64,000 nt of DNA from Brachypterus glaber (Eukaryota > Arthropoda > Insecta > Coleoptera > Kateretidae), in NCBI GenBank assembly GCA_958510825.1, contig OY294049.1, forward strand, positions 1,984,001 through 2,048,000, written 5' to 3'. This document shows positions 9,976 through 19,877 of the stretch, in pieces (position 1 is the first letter of the stretch; each line of letters starts with the position of its first letter). The notes under the pieces are model-generated. The model was given only the letters and a program-made list of their open reading frames with translations. It did not search any database and was not told the DNA's origin. Made by a program: the position numbers and the translations under genes.

Positions 9976-10280
9976 GGGCTGCAGCTATGGGGGGGTGAGA
10001 GCGCCCCCCCACCCATCTTGAAAAGTTGTATAATTTATGGATTTAAAATACAAAAGTTGTATATTTAACGAAAAGGTGAGGACCTTTTTTTTTTAGTCAT
10101 AAAAATTTTGATTAGGGGTAAAAACTGTCACGGACAAAGCTTTTTGGAGGAGGTGAGGATAGGGACACTAGATCTAGGTGAGGACCTCTTTACTCCAGGA
10201 AAAAGTTGTATATTTAAGCTAAAAAGTTGTAATTTTTGACCTTCTTCCCCCTCCCACAAAATCTTCTTCTCTACGGCCCT
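9976..10280. mobile_element. Possible hAT-type MITE
   Basis: The left end reads TAGGGCTGCAGC and the right end GGCCCTGG when read forward, giving an imperfect inverted terminus of the CAGGGC type. Flanking octamers GTCGTTTT and GTCGTTTG differ at one base, which fits the 8-bp target duplication of hAT elements. The interior contains runs of seven or more G and C. Boundaries are tentative. Confidence 0.4.
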
Positions 10281-10783
10281 GGTCGTTTGCTCTGGTTTTG
10301 ATCTTATGTACTAATCTTATGTGCAAAATTTTTCGAAATAATTTAAAATTGGGAATTGTATTAAATAGAAAACCTATTGTGCCCTGCTAAGACAAGTTGT
10401 CCTATCTGCAAATTAGATGTTTTGAGATATAGCCAGTCTTATTGTTTTTGTTTCCACGTTTTGAAAACATGTTTAAATAAATATGGCGTTGGGTTCTGCT
10501 TTATTTTAAACCAAAAATACCTGATATCCTTTGAAAAAAATAATATTTTTTTTTTTGGCAGAAAAATAAATAGTCATACTAAATGCATTTGTTATATCTG
10601 AGAAAGTTAGGACAAAATGATCTAAAAAGTCCAATCAAATTACTAAGATCTGAAAAGTTAGTCCTAGTCCTGACTTATTCGTCTAGTAAAGACTAGTGAG
10701 AGCAATTTTATTTAGAAAACATTAAAAATTTTCCATATATGACGAACATCTTAGGCTTTGGGTTTTAGATAGGACATTTCTTT

Positions 10784-11658
10784 TTAGTAAGCACTTAGGA
10801 CTAGTGCATAACGATTTTTAAAAGAATTTACTGATGAGGCGGAGATAGTTGATTCAGTTAGAGACTTCCAGGAGCTAAAGACACGATAAGGTAGAAAATA
10901 TTGCCTGATAGTGGTAAAAAAAAGTTCACGAGAAAGTTTTAATGTATGACCACGTCTGGTATTGTCCAAATTACGACTAAAAAGTTCATTTAAATCCACT
11001 GAAAAGTCGTAATTTAAGATACGGTAAGTGTAGATAAGGTCCCCACGGCTTCTTCTTTCGAAAAGACGGGGTAAACCAAGCCGTAAGAGTCTTTGATCAT
11101 AATCGAGGTGCCTTAATGAAGAAACCATTCTTGTGGCGTGATGCTGCACATTTTCAATTAATTTGATGTCTTTAATGTAAACGGATTCCACATTACAACT
11201 GCATACTCCAGTAATGGCCGTATATATGCGGTATATAACTCCTTAAATGGCTTAGTTTCAAGTGATTCAAATGCTTTCAATGGTAGGAAAATATTAGAGT
11301 TCGCACGTTTAACTATGTTCAAGATGTGTTTTGACCACTTTAAGTCTTCTGAGATCGTTATTCCTAAATCAACTTGTTCACTGACCTTAGTGAGCAGGGA
11401 GTTTCCCAAAAAATAATTAACTTGAGGGTTATTATTACCAATGTACAGTACTGAACAATTTTCCACATTTAGGGATAACTCCCAAGCTTCACACCAATCG
11501 AATATTCTGTTAAGATCATTTTGAAGGGTTGTAGAGTCAATATAAGGGTTTCCATATATTCTGGAGTCATAGAAGACTACGGATCCCACTCTTACTCTAA
11601 ACGTTCTGTCAGTTAAAAATTTCTCAATCCATGCAATAAGTTTGCCTCTGATACTCAT
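10784..11658 (-). pseudogene. Dead non-LTR reverse-transcriptase fragment
   Basis: Two overlapping minus-strand frames give a C-terminal reverse-transcriptase region: WIEKFLTDRTFRVRVGSV, then YIDSTTLQNDLNRIFDWCEA, VDLGITISEDLKWSKHI and YIRPLLEYAVVMWNP, continuing after a frame change near 11160-11190 into VQHHATRMVSSLRHLDYDQR. The block that should hold the PQGSVLGP motif and the catalytic double aspartate is deleted between RVGSVVF and YDSRIYGNP. It is 5'-truncated, frame-shifted and inactive. It lies antisense in a PXK-like intron and is a different family from the element at 1771. Confidence 0.85.
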
Positions 11659-11709
11659 ATTTTCTAGTCTTAGAGGGCAGTATTATACATATACATTTTT
11701 ATGTTTCAG

Positions 11710-11953
11710 CATCCTTACATACATTCCATAGATTTATGTTTATGTACGGACATTGGAGGCCTAGTAATTCGGCAAAGCAACAAAAATGGATCGCTGCGCG
11801 ACATTATTTGTAATGCTAAGCCCCAGCAATCTTTTCTAAAAAAATATGGCAACCCAAAAGGGCACAAACCATTGGAAGTGCACCAGATAGCGTTGTACGG
11901 CCGGCAAATTCTTGAAGGGTTAAAGTTTTTACATGAAAAGGGGATTCCTTATG
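11710..11953 (+). CDS. PXK/Slob-like pseudokinase, exon 3 in window
   Basis: This exon encodes the N-terminal and middle part of the pseudokinase domain: HPYIHSIDLCLCTDIGGLVI, GSLRDIICNAKPQQSFLKKY, and EVHQIALYGRQILEGLKFLH, ending in KGIPYG. These strings are characteristic of PXK. Acceptor TTTCAG ends at 11709 and donor GGTAAGT begins at 11954, exit phase 1, completing a glycine with the next exon. The GSLRD stretch stands where an ordinary kinase would have its hinge. Confidence 0.9.
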
Positions 11954-12059
11954 GTAAGTCTGTTTACAATTTTTTAATGCATTTTCCTCCAGGAGGCCTT
12001 CCAGATGTCCACAATGTGAGCCCCTCCACTTATTTTAAGGGAACGTAAACTATTGTATC

Positions 12060-13203
12060 GTGTGGTAACAGTTTCTTATTTACCGCGAAATTCCTGCAAA
12101 TGTCAGTGATACCATAATTACAAGATTCGACGTGGCACCAAAAAGTAAAAACTATTTTTTTAGTTTTAAGGGGTTTTTCTACCTTCAAATTCTTTTTTAG
12201 TTTTGTTTTGGACTTTTTCTCTACTTTTGTTTGTTTTAAGAATGATTTTTTTTTTCGTATTTACAGGAACAAATAATGTAAAACTATGTTTCTTCTAGGA
12301 CTTGCATGGTACGCCACTGCAACTGTTTATCAAATTATTAAAGTCTTTCTTATTGCCGCAGTTTTAATAAATATTTTATTTTTTATTTTTTTACTTTTTT
12401 TACTTCTGGTTTAGGAGATTTTAGGATTTTCCTGAAAGTTGTCATTTTTTCAGTCTACTCAAATCATGGCGACCACCGTTTTTTCAAAAAAAAAATATGC
12501 CCAAAAAATAGCATTTTAAAAATCTAAAAAAACTTGTTTTTTTATTTTTTGAATATAAATTAAATATTAAATTAAATGTTAAATTAACATACCTACAAAA
12601 TTTCACAATGATATCTTTTTTCTTTCTATTTAAAAAAAAAATATTTTTAAAATTTGAAGGTAGAAAGACCCCCTAAATTTAGCTAAATCTTTATTACTTG
12701 ACCCAATACTAATTGATATTTCGTTATTATCTAGAAATGGGCAAAATAAAATTTCCTGTAAAAATTGACTTTTAAAATAGGTAGGTTTTTAAATAATTTT
12801 GATATTTTTAAAGAACTTTCGAAAAAGTATACCATATTTCTTGCAAGAAAAAGATTACACCTTGTTTTGACCCTTTCCACTCCCGCCGGTTTTTCAAGGG
12901 TATACCTAGATTAAAAATTTTATGAAAAATGAGTTTGAGTAAGGTATACTTTAAGATTTATCGCAATACGTTTAATAACTATTATATACACGCAGGGATA
13001 CGCGAATGCGCTCTAAATGAAAGTACTAAGTTTAGTACAACTAAAACACAATGCCCCCTTATCCCGTATACGATTATTCAACTGTGGATATTATGGTAAA
13101 TTTTGCTGTACCTAAAAATATACATATGTGAATACAAGGGTTTAAAAATATATGATAATTGTTTTGAGTAGTGTACTTTGGTGCTATCAGTATTTATTTT
13201 TAG
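12060..13203. repeat. Intron with an inverted repeat at about 12165-12675
   Basis: The phrase GGGGTTTTTCTACCTTCAAA near 12169 reappears inverted as TTTGAAGGTAGAAAGACCCC near 12653, marking a palindromic repeat of about 510 bp. The right flank TTTAGCTAAATCTTTATTAC (12677) recurs at about 21886, showing a dispersed family. The rest of the intron to 13203 is AT-rich and shows nothing else. Confidence 0.5.
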
Positions 13204-13739
13204 GACACCTGCATACTGGAAATATAATCATTCAAGAAGATAGAGTCCAACTATTGGACATTGAAAATGGAATCTTAGGTGTGCCATCCTATTATCGGCC
13301 ATATTTTATGCAGCATAGAAAAGTAAATAGTCTCTATGCCATCGACGTTTACAGTTTTGGCCACACTCTTTACGAGATGACATTTGGAGCGCCCCTACAT
13401 GAAAGTGTAGTCGAAACTATTCCCAATACCAGTTCGACTGATCTGAAAGAAATATTGGAATCTATATTGTCGACAGATGCTTTAAAATCTGGCCTTCCTA
13501 CGATAGAGCAGTTGTTAGGTAAGGCTTTTTTTTCGTACCCGCAAGGTTTTAAAGTTCCTACTAGTAAAATTGTTTTGAAAATTCCGACCAATACAAAAGA
13601 AAGGTTAAAGAATACTATCAAACAAATCGAGGATAGATTGATGGATGAACAGAGAATGGTGAGGAGTCAGAAACGGTTGGTGAAAGTGCAAGAAATGATG
13701 AGTTCTGAAGAAGAGAAGAAGAAGCAAAGACATAAAATG
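13204..13739 (+). CDS. PXK/Slob-like pseudokinase, exon 4 in window
   Basis: The exon continues the kinase-like domain: GHLHTGNIIIQ in place of the catalytic HRD-loop, LLDIENGILG where DFG would stand, then YYRPYFMQHRKVNSLYAIDV, YSFGHTLYEMTFGAP and a basic coiled region RLMDEQRMVRSQKRLVKVQE ending in KKKQRHKM. Loss of the catalytic aspartate and of DFG agrees with a pseudokinase. Acceptor TTTTTAG ends at 13203; donor GTAAGC follows ATG at 13740. If not spliced there, a TAA at 13752 would end the protein five codons later. In vertebrate PXK a basic, proline-rich tail follows; no exon for it was recognised before MRPS16. It could lie in the gap at 15152. Confidence 0.88.
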
Positions 13740-13929
13740 GTAAGCTTTAATTAATTATTCTGTTCATATTTTGTTTAACTATAATCTAATATTGAATCAG
13801 TAGTAGAATATTGATTCAATTGGTCAATGCAGGTATTTAGAAAACCAGTTTGCGGTATTTGACCCTTTGCGGTCCACTGTCAGGGCAGTACCGACATTAC
13901 AATTAGGTTCCGTTCCGATATCGGGGACT

Positions 13930-14570
13930 TAAAACCGTTTTCTTTTTTCAGAATGTATTTTGTAGGTGTAGTACTCACATTGAATTTTTACTTTTGCTTT
14001 TCCATTTTGAAAATTTTCTATATTTTGGTAAATCCTTGTATTCCTGCAAAAATTTTCGAAATATTTTGTTTGCGTATTTTTGCGTTTTACGACGTTTTAT
14101 GTCGAATACAGCTTAATTATCGAGTATTCTCGCTCGAAATTGGTGTAGGGCAAGGGGGCATATGTGAAAAATTTTCACAAAAATTTGAAAATTGGCATAT
14201 AAGGATTTTTAAGGTTGCTTAAACTGAATCTGATAATAACAAAATTCTTACTCCGTCCCCGCGCGGGTTGTGGGCGTATTTTTTTAGATGTTCTTAATAT
14301 TTTCGTCAAAATTGGTGTATAGAGAGTTTTAAGGACGACGTAATTGAATCTGATAACATTTATTTAACTTCGCCCCCGGGGTGGGGGTAATTATTTTAAA
14401 ATGTTACAGTATTTTCGTTAAAATTGGTATCAAGGGATTCTCGAGGTCGCTGAAACGGAATCTGGTAATAAAAATTTTCTATCTTCACCCCTTCCACCTA
14501 AAATAAATAGGACCTGGGGAAACCGACAATAAAAAAATAATTGGGCCACAAAGGGTTAAAATAAAACCTT
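13930..14570 (+). repeat. Diverged tandem repeats, unit about 120 bp
   Basis: Three degraded units at about 14190-14500 share the order TTTTCGTCAAAATTGGTGTA, GTTTTAAGGACGACGTAATT-like sequence, GAATCTGATAATA and a GC-rich patch of C and G runs. A related phrase (GCGTATTTTTGCGTTTTA) at 14073 recurs near 16277. No gene was seen. Confidence 0.5.
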
Positions 14571-14584
14571 AGATTGGTTTATTG

Positions 14585-15151
14585 TGGTATACACGGTGTA
14601 TTTGAAATAGGGTCGGAAATTTTAACAGATGATTCTACATCATAAAATATGACAAAAAGTTCCTATAAACATATGTCTAAAAATGCGTCATAAGGGAGCT
14701 ACGCCCCTTTGAAAGTGGCTAAAAAAATCAGTTTTTATTTAATAACTCAGGAACCCTTTGAGATATATCAACAAGGTTTTGCACGTCAACCAATCCTACC
14801 AAGGCCCGCTTTATGTGTTATTTTCATATACTTATTTCAACCAGGGGTGTGCGAAACGGGGGGGGGCTTATCAGTTTTTTGTCCCAAACTTTTTTCTGTG
14901 TAACTTTTTTGCAATTTTATTTTTGAAATATGATTCCTCAGGTCAAAATACATAAAAAAGGTACTCCTGTTATAATACTGTAGGATTAACCGTTTTCGAG
15001 AAAAGTTCATTTGAAAGTGAGATTTCACGGTTCGAGGACGAAAAATTAAATACTAAAATGTCGAAAACCAAAATTATAATGATGCAATCTGATTCTACAT
15101 CAAAAACTAAGAAAAAAAGTTTCCATACATGTAGGTCGAAAAAACGCTTTT
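14585..15151 (+). repeat. Left part of the CACGGTGTATTTGAAATAG repeat family
   Basis: The end TATACACGGTGTATTTGAAA and the interior phrase ACAAAAAGTTCCTATAAACA match copies in lingerer intron 2 at about 27890-28160, 28340-28605 and 29525-29825, some inverted. The copy runs into the assembly gap. The family has no coding capacity here. Confidence 0.6.
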
Positions 15152-15351
15152 NNNNNNNNNNNNNNNNNNNNNNNNNNNNNNNNNNNNNNNNNNNNNNNNN
15201 NNNNNNNNNNNNNNNNNNNNNNNNNNNNNNNNNNNNNNNNNNNNNNNNNNNNNNNNNNNNNNNNNNNNNNNNNNNNNNNNNNNNNNNNNNNNNNNNNNNN
15301 NNNNNNNNNNNNNNNNNNNNNNNNNNNNNNNNNNNNNNNNNNNNNNNNNNN
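15152..15351. other. Assembly gap of 200 N
   Basis: Exactly 200 undetermined bases; a round number suggests a placeholder of unknown true length. It lies where the missing 3' exon(s) of the PXK-like gene could be. Confidence 0.95.
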
Positions 15352-15834
15352 GACCTAGTCACAGATGTCTGGTAAATTTTACCGGTAATAAATACTTTTC
15401 CCGAGGAAAGTCTTGCGTTAGTGAAAAAATTATGAACTTTTTTTTGTTGATTTCTTTACGTTTCTCGACGTTTTATATATATAAAAAAAAAACGATTTAC
15501 ATAAAAAAAAAAAATCTGTCTGTCTGGAAATTTTGTGACCATGATAATTCGAGGGTTGATTATACAAAGTTTTCGGCTGGGATTGTTTTTGGCAAAAATC
15601 GAAGTTTTTTTTTTGATCTTTTTTTTGTTTTTTGAAAAAATAAACTTTTATTAACTCTGTTCGGGCAGATTTTTTTTTCGCGCATGTCTGTACTGCCTGA
15701 ATTATTTTATAGCCCGTCCGAGGTTCTGTGGGCCTTATGTTGCAAATACGCGACATTTTATAACGAATGACTCAAGGTACAATACAATACGAGATACAAT
15801 CGTATGTCGAACCAGGCTCTCAGAGAGAGGCGGA

Positions 15835-16045
15835 TGAATGTCACAACTCATTGCAACGTTGTCGATATTTTGGTTGATTTGGTGTTTTTTTTTAATGGGG
15901 GCCGTTGGTTTACGTTATTTGTAAACCAACGGCCCCCATTAAAAGAAAAAAACACCAAACCAAACCACCGTTAACGTAAACAATTAATAATAGATACACG
16001 CAACCACAAAATATCGGCAACGTTGCAATGAGTTGTGAAATTCAT
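15835..16045. repeat. Strong hairpin-forming inverted repeat
   Basis: The inner arms AATGGGGGCCGTTGGTTTAC and its complement are separated by fewer than ten bases near 15912-15922. Outer arms (GTCACAACTCATTGCAACGT on the left, its complement on the right) continue the stem to about 210 bp overall. Flanks at 15745 and 16125-16190 share CGCGTATACGCGACATT-type words. It looks like a foldback MITE. Confidence 0.65.
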
Positions 16046-16867
16046 TCGACTCTTCTCAGAGATACCCCAATAAACTTTACGTCGCAAATCAACGACATTA
16101 TGCAGCTGACCATGTTGAGTCCCTATCGCGTATACGCGACATTCGGCGGAACTCATAGAATGAGTTGTCGCCTATACGCGAACTTCGTCCGGAAAGGGTT
16201 AAAAAAATTTTTTTTTACTTTTTTTATTTTTGCTTTCCCATTTTCAAAATTTTGGTCCAAAATTTTATTTTTTTTGCGTATTTTTGCGTTTTATGTGAAT
16301 ATAAATCAATTTCAAGCAAAAAAAAAAATTCGGTCGATCGGGAAATGTTTGGGAAAAATGCCTGACGAATAGGTACATCAAAAAGTTTTACGATCTTAAA
16401 TTAAAACAAATGTGGGAAATTGTAATTGGTATATTTTAGTTTTAAAACAGTTAAAATTTTAGAAAAATGGATTATTTTTAATATAAGGTTTAAGTGCCCA
16501 GTTTCAAATTTGAGATAATATAAGGAAATATGTCCATAGGAAATTTTTTTATTGAATTTGAAGATTTATTATGAGTATAGACAATTTTTTTCCATGGGGT
16601 GGGGGCTATGCATATTCTACACAGGTTTAAACATCTTGGTGAGTTGCCCTTGGTTGTATGTTGTCTATGACAATAAAAAAAATTATTACTACCACTTCTA
16701 GATAAAAAATTCTTTAGGTAGAAATTTTAAAAAAATTATAGCATAGAATCTGGATTGCAGGGGTAGGTTAAAGGCACCAGGCAACCTCATACCTCTGAAG
16801 ACAAGTCATAAACTTGGATGAATAAATTCATTTGAAAAAGAACTGTGCCTGTGATCACTCACACCCC

Positions 16868-18056
16868 GGCTGAAATATCCCCCACCCTAAAGTGTCTTCA
16901 CCTCAGATTTTTAAAAGTCCAAACTAAATGGTAACGAAATTCATAAAAACTGAAAAAAAAAACAAGAAAATAAATATTTTTTGCCCTAAAACGAAGTTGA
17001 ATATTAAATATATATAAATAATAACAAATATACATAAATTTTATGTATAACAAGGAAGCAAACAATAGACTTGAACTATACAGTGCGGTCCAAAAGTTCC
17101 CCCCCTCCCTCTTAACTTTTGAACAAGTTGAGATATCGACTTAAAATTTAGAACTCTTAAATAAGATAACTTAAGATATCTTTTAGCATATATTTGATAC
17201 TTTAAGCTCTTAAAATGTGGGCAGGGGGTATGGAGGGGATTTTTTTTTAATGGAAAGGGTGATACATCAATTTAAAGCAAATAAAATTCTCTATTGGACT
17301 GTATATTTTTAATTTTTTTTAAACAGTTGTTTTAAGGTTTTGATTTCTCAATTTTTTGTGCAACAAATGCGATTTTTTAAGTTTTTTTTTATAAATTTTT
17401 ATGTCAATTAAAATTGGTTTAAAAGTATTATTTACTTTTTTTTATCATGAAATTAATCATTTTTAAAAAATTGTTTTTTTTTTAGAGAAATTTTGACAAA
17501 AATACCCATTTTCAAAAGTCCAAACCCAAAAAAAATGTTTCAAAAAATAAAAAAATATATAGTTAAATGAAGAATTTCATAAGCTTTAAAATGATGTATC
17601 ACACAATCCCCCTTTCCATTTAAAAAAAATGCCCCCTCCATGCACCCCTGCCCACATTTTAAGAGTTGAAAGTATCAAATATTTGCTGAAAGATAATTTA
17701 ACAGTTCTAAATTTGAAGTCGATATCTCAACTGGTTCAAAAGTTAAGAGGGGGGGGGGGTTACTTTTGGACTGCACTGTATAGTTCGTCTATTGTTTGCT
17801 TGCTTGTTATACATATTATTTAACTTGATATTGAACAATTTAACAATAAATATTCCATGTACAACTTCAGTTTAGGGTAAAAAAGATTTTTTTTCATGTT
17901 TTCTTTTTCAGTTTTTATGAATTTTGTTACCATTAAAAAAAAGGATGACAAAATATTTCAAATAAAAGTTTTTTGTAACCTAATAGAACTATAGAATGAG
18001 GAAACGTCAAAAAATCTGAGGTGAAGACACTTTAGGGTAGGAGATATTTTAGCCAA
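16868..18056. mobile_element. 1.2 kb palindromic element with a Tc1/mariner-like core
   Basis: Outer arms (CCTAAAGTGTCTTCACCTCA and its complement) pair across 1.2 kb. Inside, a clear boundary at 17081-17778 starts CAGTGCGGTCCAAAAGT and ends with the matching inverted sequence, flanked by TA on both sides. The arms outside the inner element also pair with each other (AAGCAAACAATAGAC), so either one long-TIR element is present or a TA-targeting element entered the loop of an older palindrome. No transposase frame remains. Confidence 0.6.
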
Positions 18057-18106
18057 GTTATGCACTTTAAAAGGAAAATTTATGTTTTCACCTTCAATTC
18101 ATATAA

Positions 18107-18112
18107 TTTATT
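18107..18112 (-). terminator. Poly(A) signal of MRPS16
   Basis: TTTATT on the plus strand reads AATAAA on the minus strand, about 27 bases after the MRPS16 stop codon. It is the nearest canonical hexamer downstream of the gene. Confidence 0.5.
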
Positions 18113-18138
18113 AAACTAATTTAGAGTACTATACTTAA

Positions 18139-18287
18139 TTAACTATTTAATTCTGCCTGCTTTTGTGGTTCTGCTGTTTCTTGTTCTTTTAATTTTTGTT
18201 CTTTTAATTTTTGTTCTGCAATTATTCTTCGAGCTCTCCATGCTTTCATATATGTATTAGGATGAATAGGGAAAAAGCCAGATAGAC
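18139..18287 (-). CDS. MRPS16: MRPS16 exon 3
   Basis: Acceptor TATGTTGTAG; the split glycine of [10 protein letters not shown] is completed here. The tail contains two EQKLKEQ-type repeats and stops at TAA (18139-18141). Confidence 0.93.
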
Positions 18288-18674
18288 CTACAACATAATT
18301 GACATTCTTTATAAGGTTTGGCACTTTTTAAAAGTATTTACCAAATAATTCGCCCACAGGCTTTGAAACTACAGCACCATTTCCAATCCAATGTCGAATA
18401 CGTTCATAATTTAATGAAACCAATTTTTCATTGTACTGATTTGGTAAAGGGTCGTATGTTCCTAACTGTTCAATAACTGCCATTTGTTGACTTCTTCTGG
18501 TCTATTCAATAAACAAAATATAATTATTTTTAAGTTTAATAATAAGAAATAGAATATTACCTCTGTAACAACAATGTGGAAAAACGGTCTATTTGTACAT
18601 CCTTGTCTTGCAAATCGTATAATTTTTGCGGATCTTGTATAAAATTGTCCGGTACCGCTGGCTGGGAAAAGCAT
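18139..18674 (-). CDS. MRPS16: Mitochondrial ribosomal protein bS16m (complete, 3 exons)
   Basis: Three exons (18674-18561, 18501-18342, 18287-18139) join in matching phase to a 140-residue protein, close to the usual 137-140. It opens [20 protein letters not shown], then [58 protein letters not shown] and [20 protein letters not shown], followed by a lysine- and glutamine-rich tail. These are hallmark strings of the mitochondrial S16 protein, a core component of the small mitoribosomal subunit. The start is the ATG at 18672-18674; no upstream in-frame ATG was preferred. It is convergent with the PXK-like gene and divergent from lingerer, about 1.1 kb away, so the two may share a promoter region. 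Confidence 0.93.
18342..18501 (-). CDS. MRPS16: MRPS16 exon 2
   Basis: Acceptor TTGAATAG precedes [14 protein letters not shown]; the exon ends in phase 1 at donor GTAAAT. It encodes the conserved [10 protein letters not shown] helix region. Confidence 0.92.
18561..18674 (-). CDS. MRPS16: MRPS16 exon 1
   Basis: Thirty-eight codons from ATG to GAG, then donor GTAATA; phase 0. It encodes the N-terminus through HIVVTE. Confidence 0.92.
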
Positions 18675-19792
18675 GTTTTCAATAAATTGTATAAAAAAAG
18701 AAAATTTTAACTTCTGTCATTTGAGTTACAAATTTGAGGTTAGTTTTTTGACGCAGAGGAATATTGGTCGGTAAAGTAGAAACTTATGTTCTTGTTATTT
18801 TAGCATTTAAAATAAATTTTATGATAATAAATTTTGACAGTGATAAATTCAGCTGCTGATTTATTTTTAAGGTATTTTTGGATATTTTCAAAATAGTTTG
18901 GATAAGAAAAGTATATGGAATCATATTTTTTATACAAAAAAATACACAAAATTTTTAAATTTCTGGCTCTGTCGGTAATTTTACCGCGCATGATATGGCG
19001 GCTCGATGCCATTTTGGGTGATCACGTGACGTATAGTGCGTTGTGGATTCGGAAATACTACAGGTATGGCAAACGATCTTGGCATTTTTTTACTTAAAAA
19101 CGGTAGTGTGTGAAGTGTTTTTCGTGTATATGTAATTGATTACTGTTTATCTATTAGGAATTAAACAGAAAAAATCTAAGTTTAACTGTTTTTTCACCAT
19201 TTTCTCTAAATGTGTAATTGTCAATATAGCACTCGTTTACAAGCCTTGAAATGGCGTCTCCCACATGGTAGTGGAAATGTAAATGTAAATGGCCTTAAGT
19301 TTAAGTTGTGGACCAATCGTTATTATTAAGTATTTAATAATTATTGGGCTTAAAATTAATAAAATTACACGTCTGAAACGATAATAACAATCGGGTTCTT
19401 TATATAGTGCTGCAGTGTTGCCATCCATTATAACAAAAACAGTATCAGAGATACAAATACTGTAATTATTCTCAAAATTGGATAAATTGCTCTTCAGTTT
19501 CCACGTTTAAAGACATTTTCGAAGGGCATATTAGTTGAAATACTTGTCTGCCGCCGAACAAAGAGATTTTGCTTACCGGCGACTGCATCGTATTTTTGAC
19601 CATGACTATATTTTTAAGATTAATTGAGGTCTTTGTATTTTCACATGAAATATTTTCACTTTTTAACAAAAATCTTAAAACCCCTGGCTAATCATTTAAT
19701 TGTCAAATTTGACATTCATTGACATTTACTGATAATTTTCTTGTTTCAGATAGTTTTTGTAAATAGCATCTGTACATATTGTACAATATATA
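18675..19792. promoter_or_regulatory. Divergent promoter region between MRPS16 and lingerer
   Basis: This 1.1 kb stretch separates two divergent genes. At 19021-19030 ATCACGTGAC contains a CACGTG E-box beside ATGGCGGC and GCCATTTT motifs (about 18993-19015), a combination common at housekeeping promoters. A minus-strand ATG with a strong downstream donor (CCGGTAAGC, near 19572) could be a non-coding or first exon of another transcript. The pyrimidine-rich TTGTTTCAG just before 19750 could be an acceptor in the lingerer 5' UTR. Transcription starts cannot be set from sequence alone. Confidence 0.45.
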
Positions 19793-19877
19793 ATGAGTTC
19801 GGGAACTCGAACCACCGGTAAAGGTGGGAAAGGGGCAAAGGCCGATAAGTTACACAAAACAGACAAAAGTGACATTG
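19793..19877 (+). CDS. lig: lig exon 1 (start codon)
   Basis: ATG AGT TCG begins [20 protein letters not shown]; ends in phase 1 before GTAAGT. The ATG context TATAATG is weak but no upstream in-frame alternative is seen. Confidence 0.93.

Noticed and set aside
10377..10601. A 74-codon frame beginning MCPAKTSCPICKLDVL, with a CPIC motif
   Set aside because: The cysteine pairs do not form a known zinc-finger pattern and the rest is low-complexity; probably chance.
15058..15375. Open frames through the run of N
   Set aside because: They are artefacts of undetermined bases.
19237..19669. Two short minus-strand frames upstream of lingerer as a gene
   Set aside because: No similarity recognised and no consistent splicing between them; kept only as a possible non-coding first exon with a donor near 19571.
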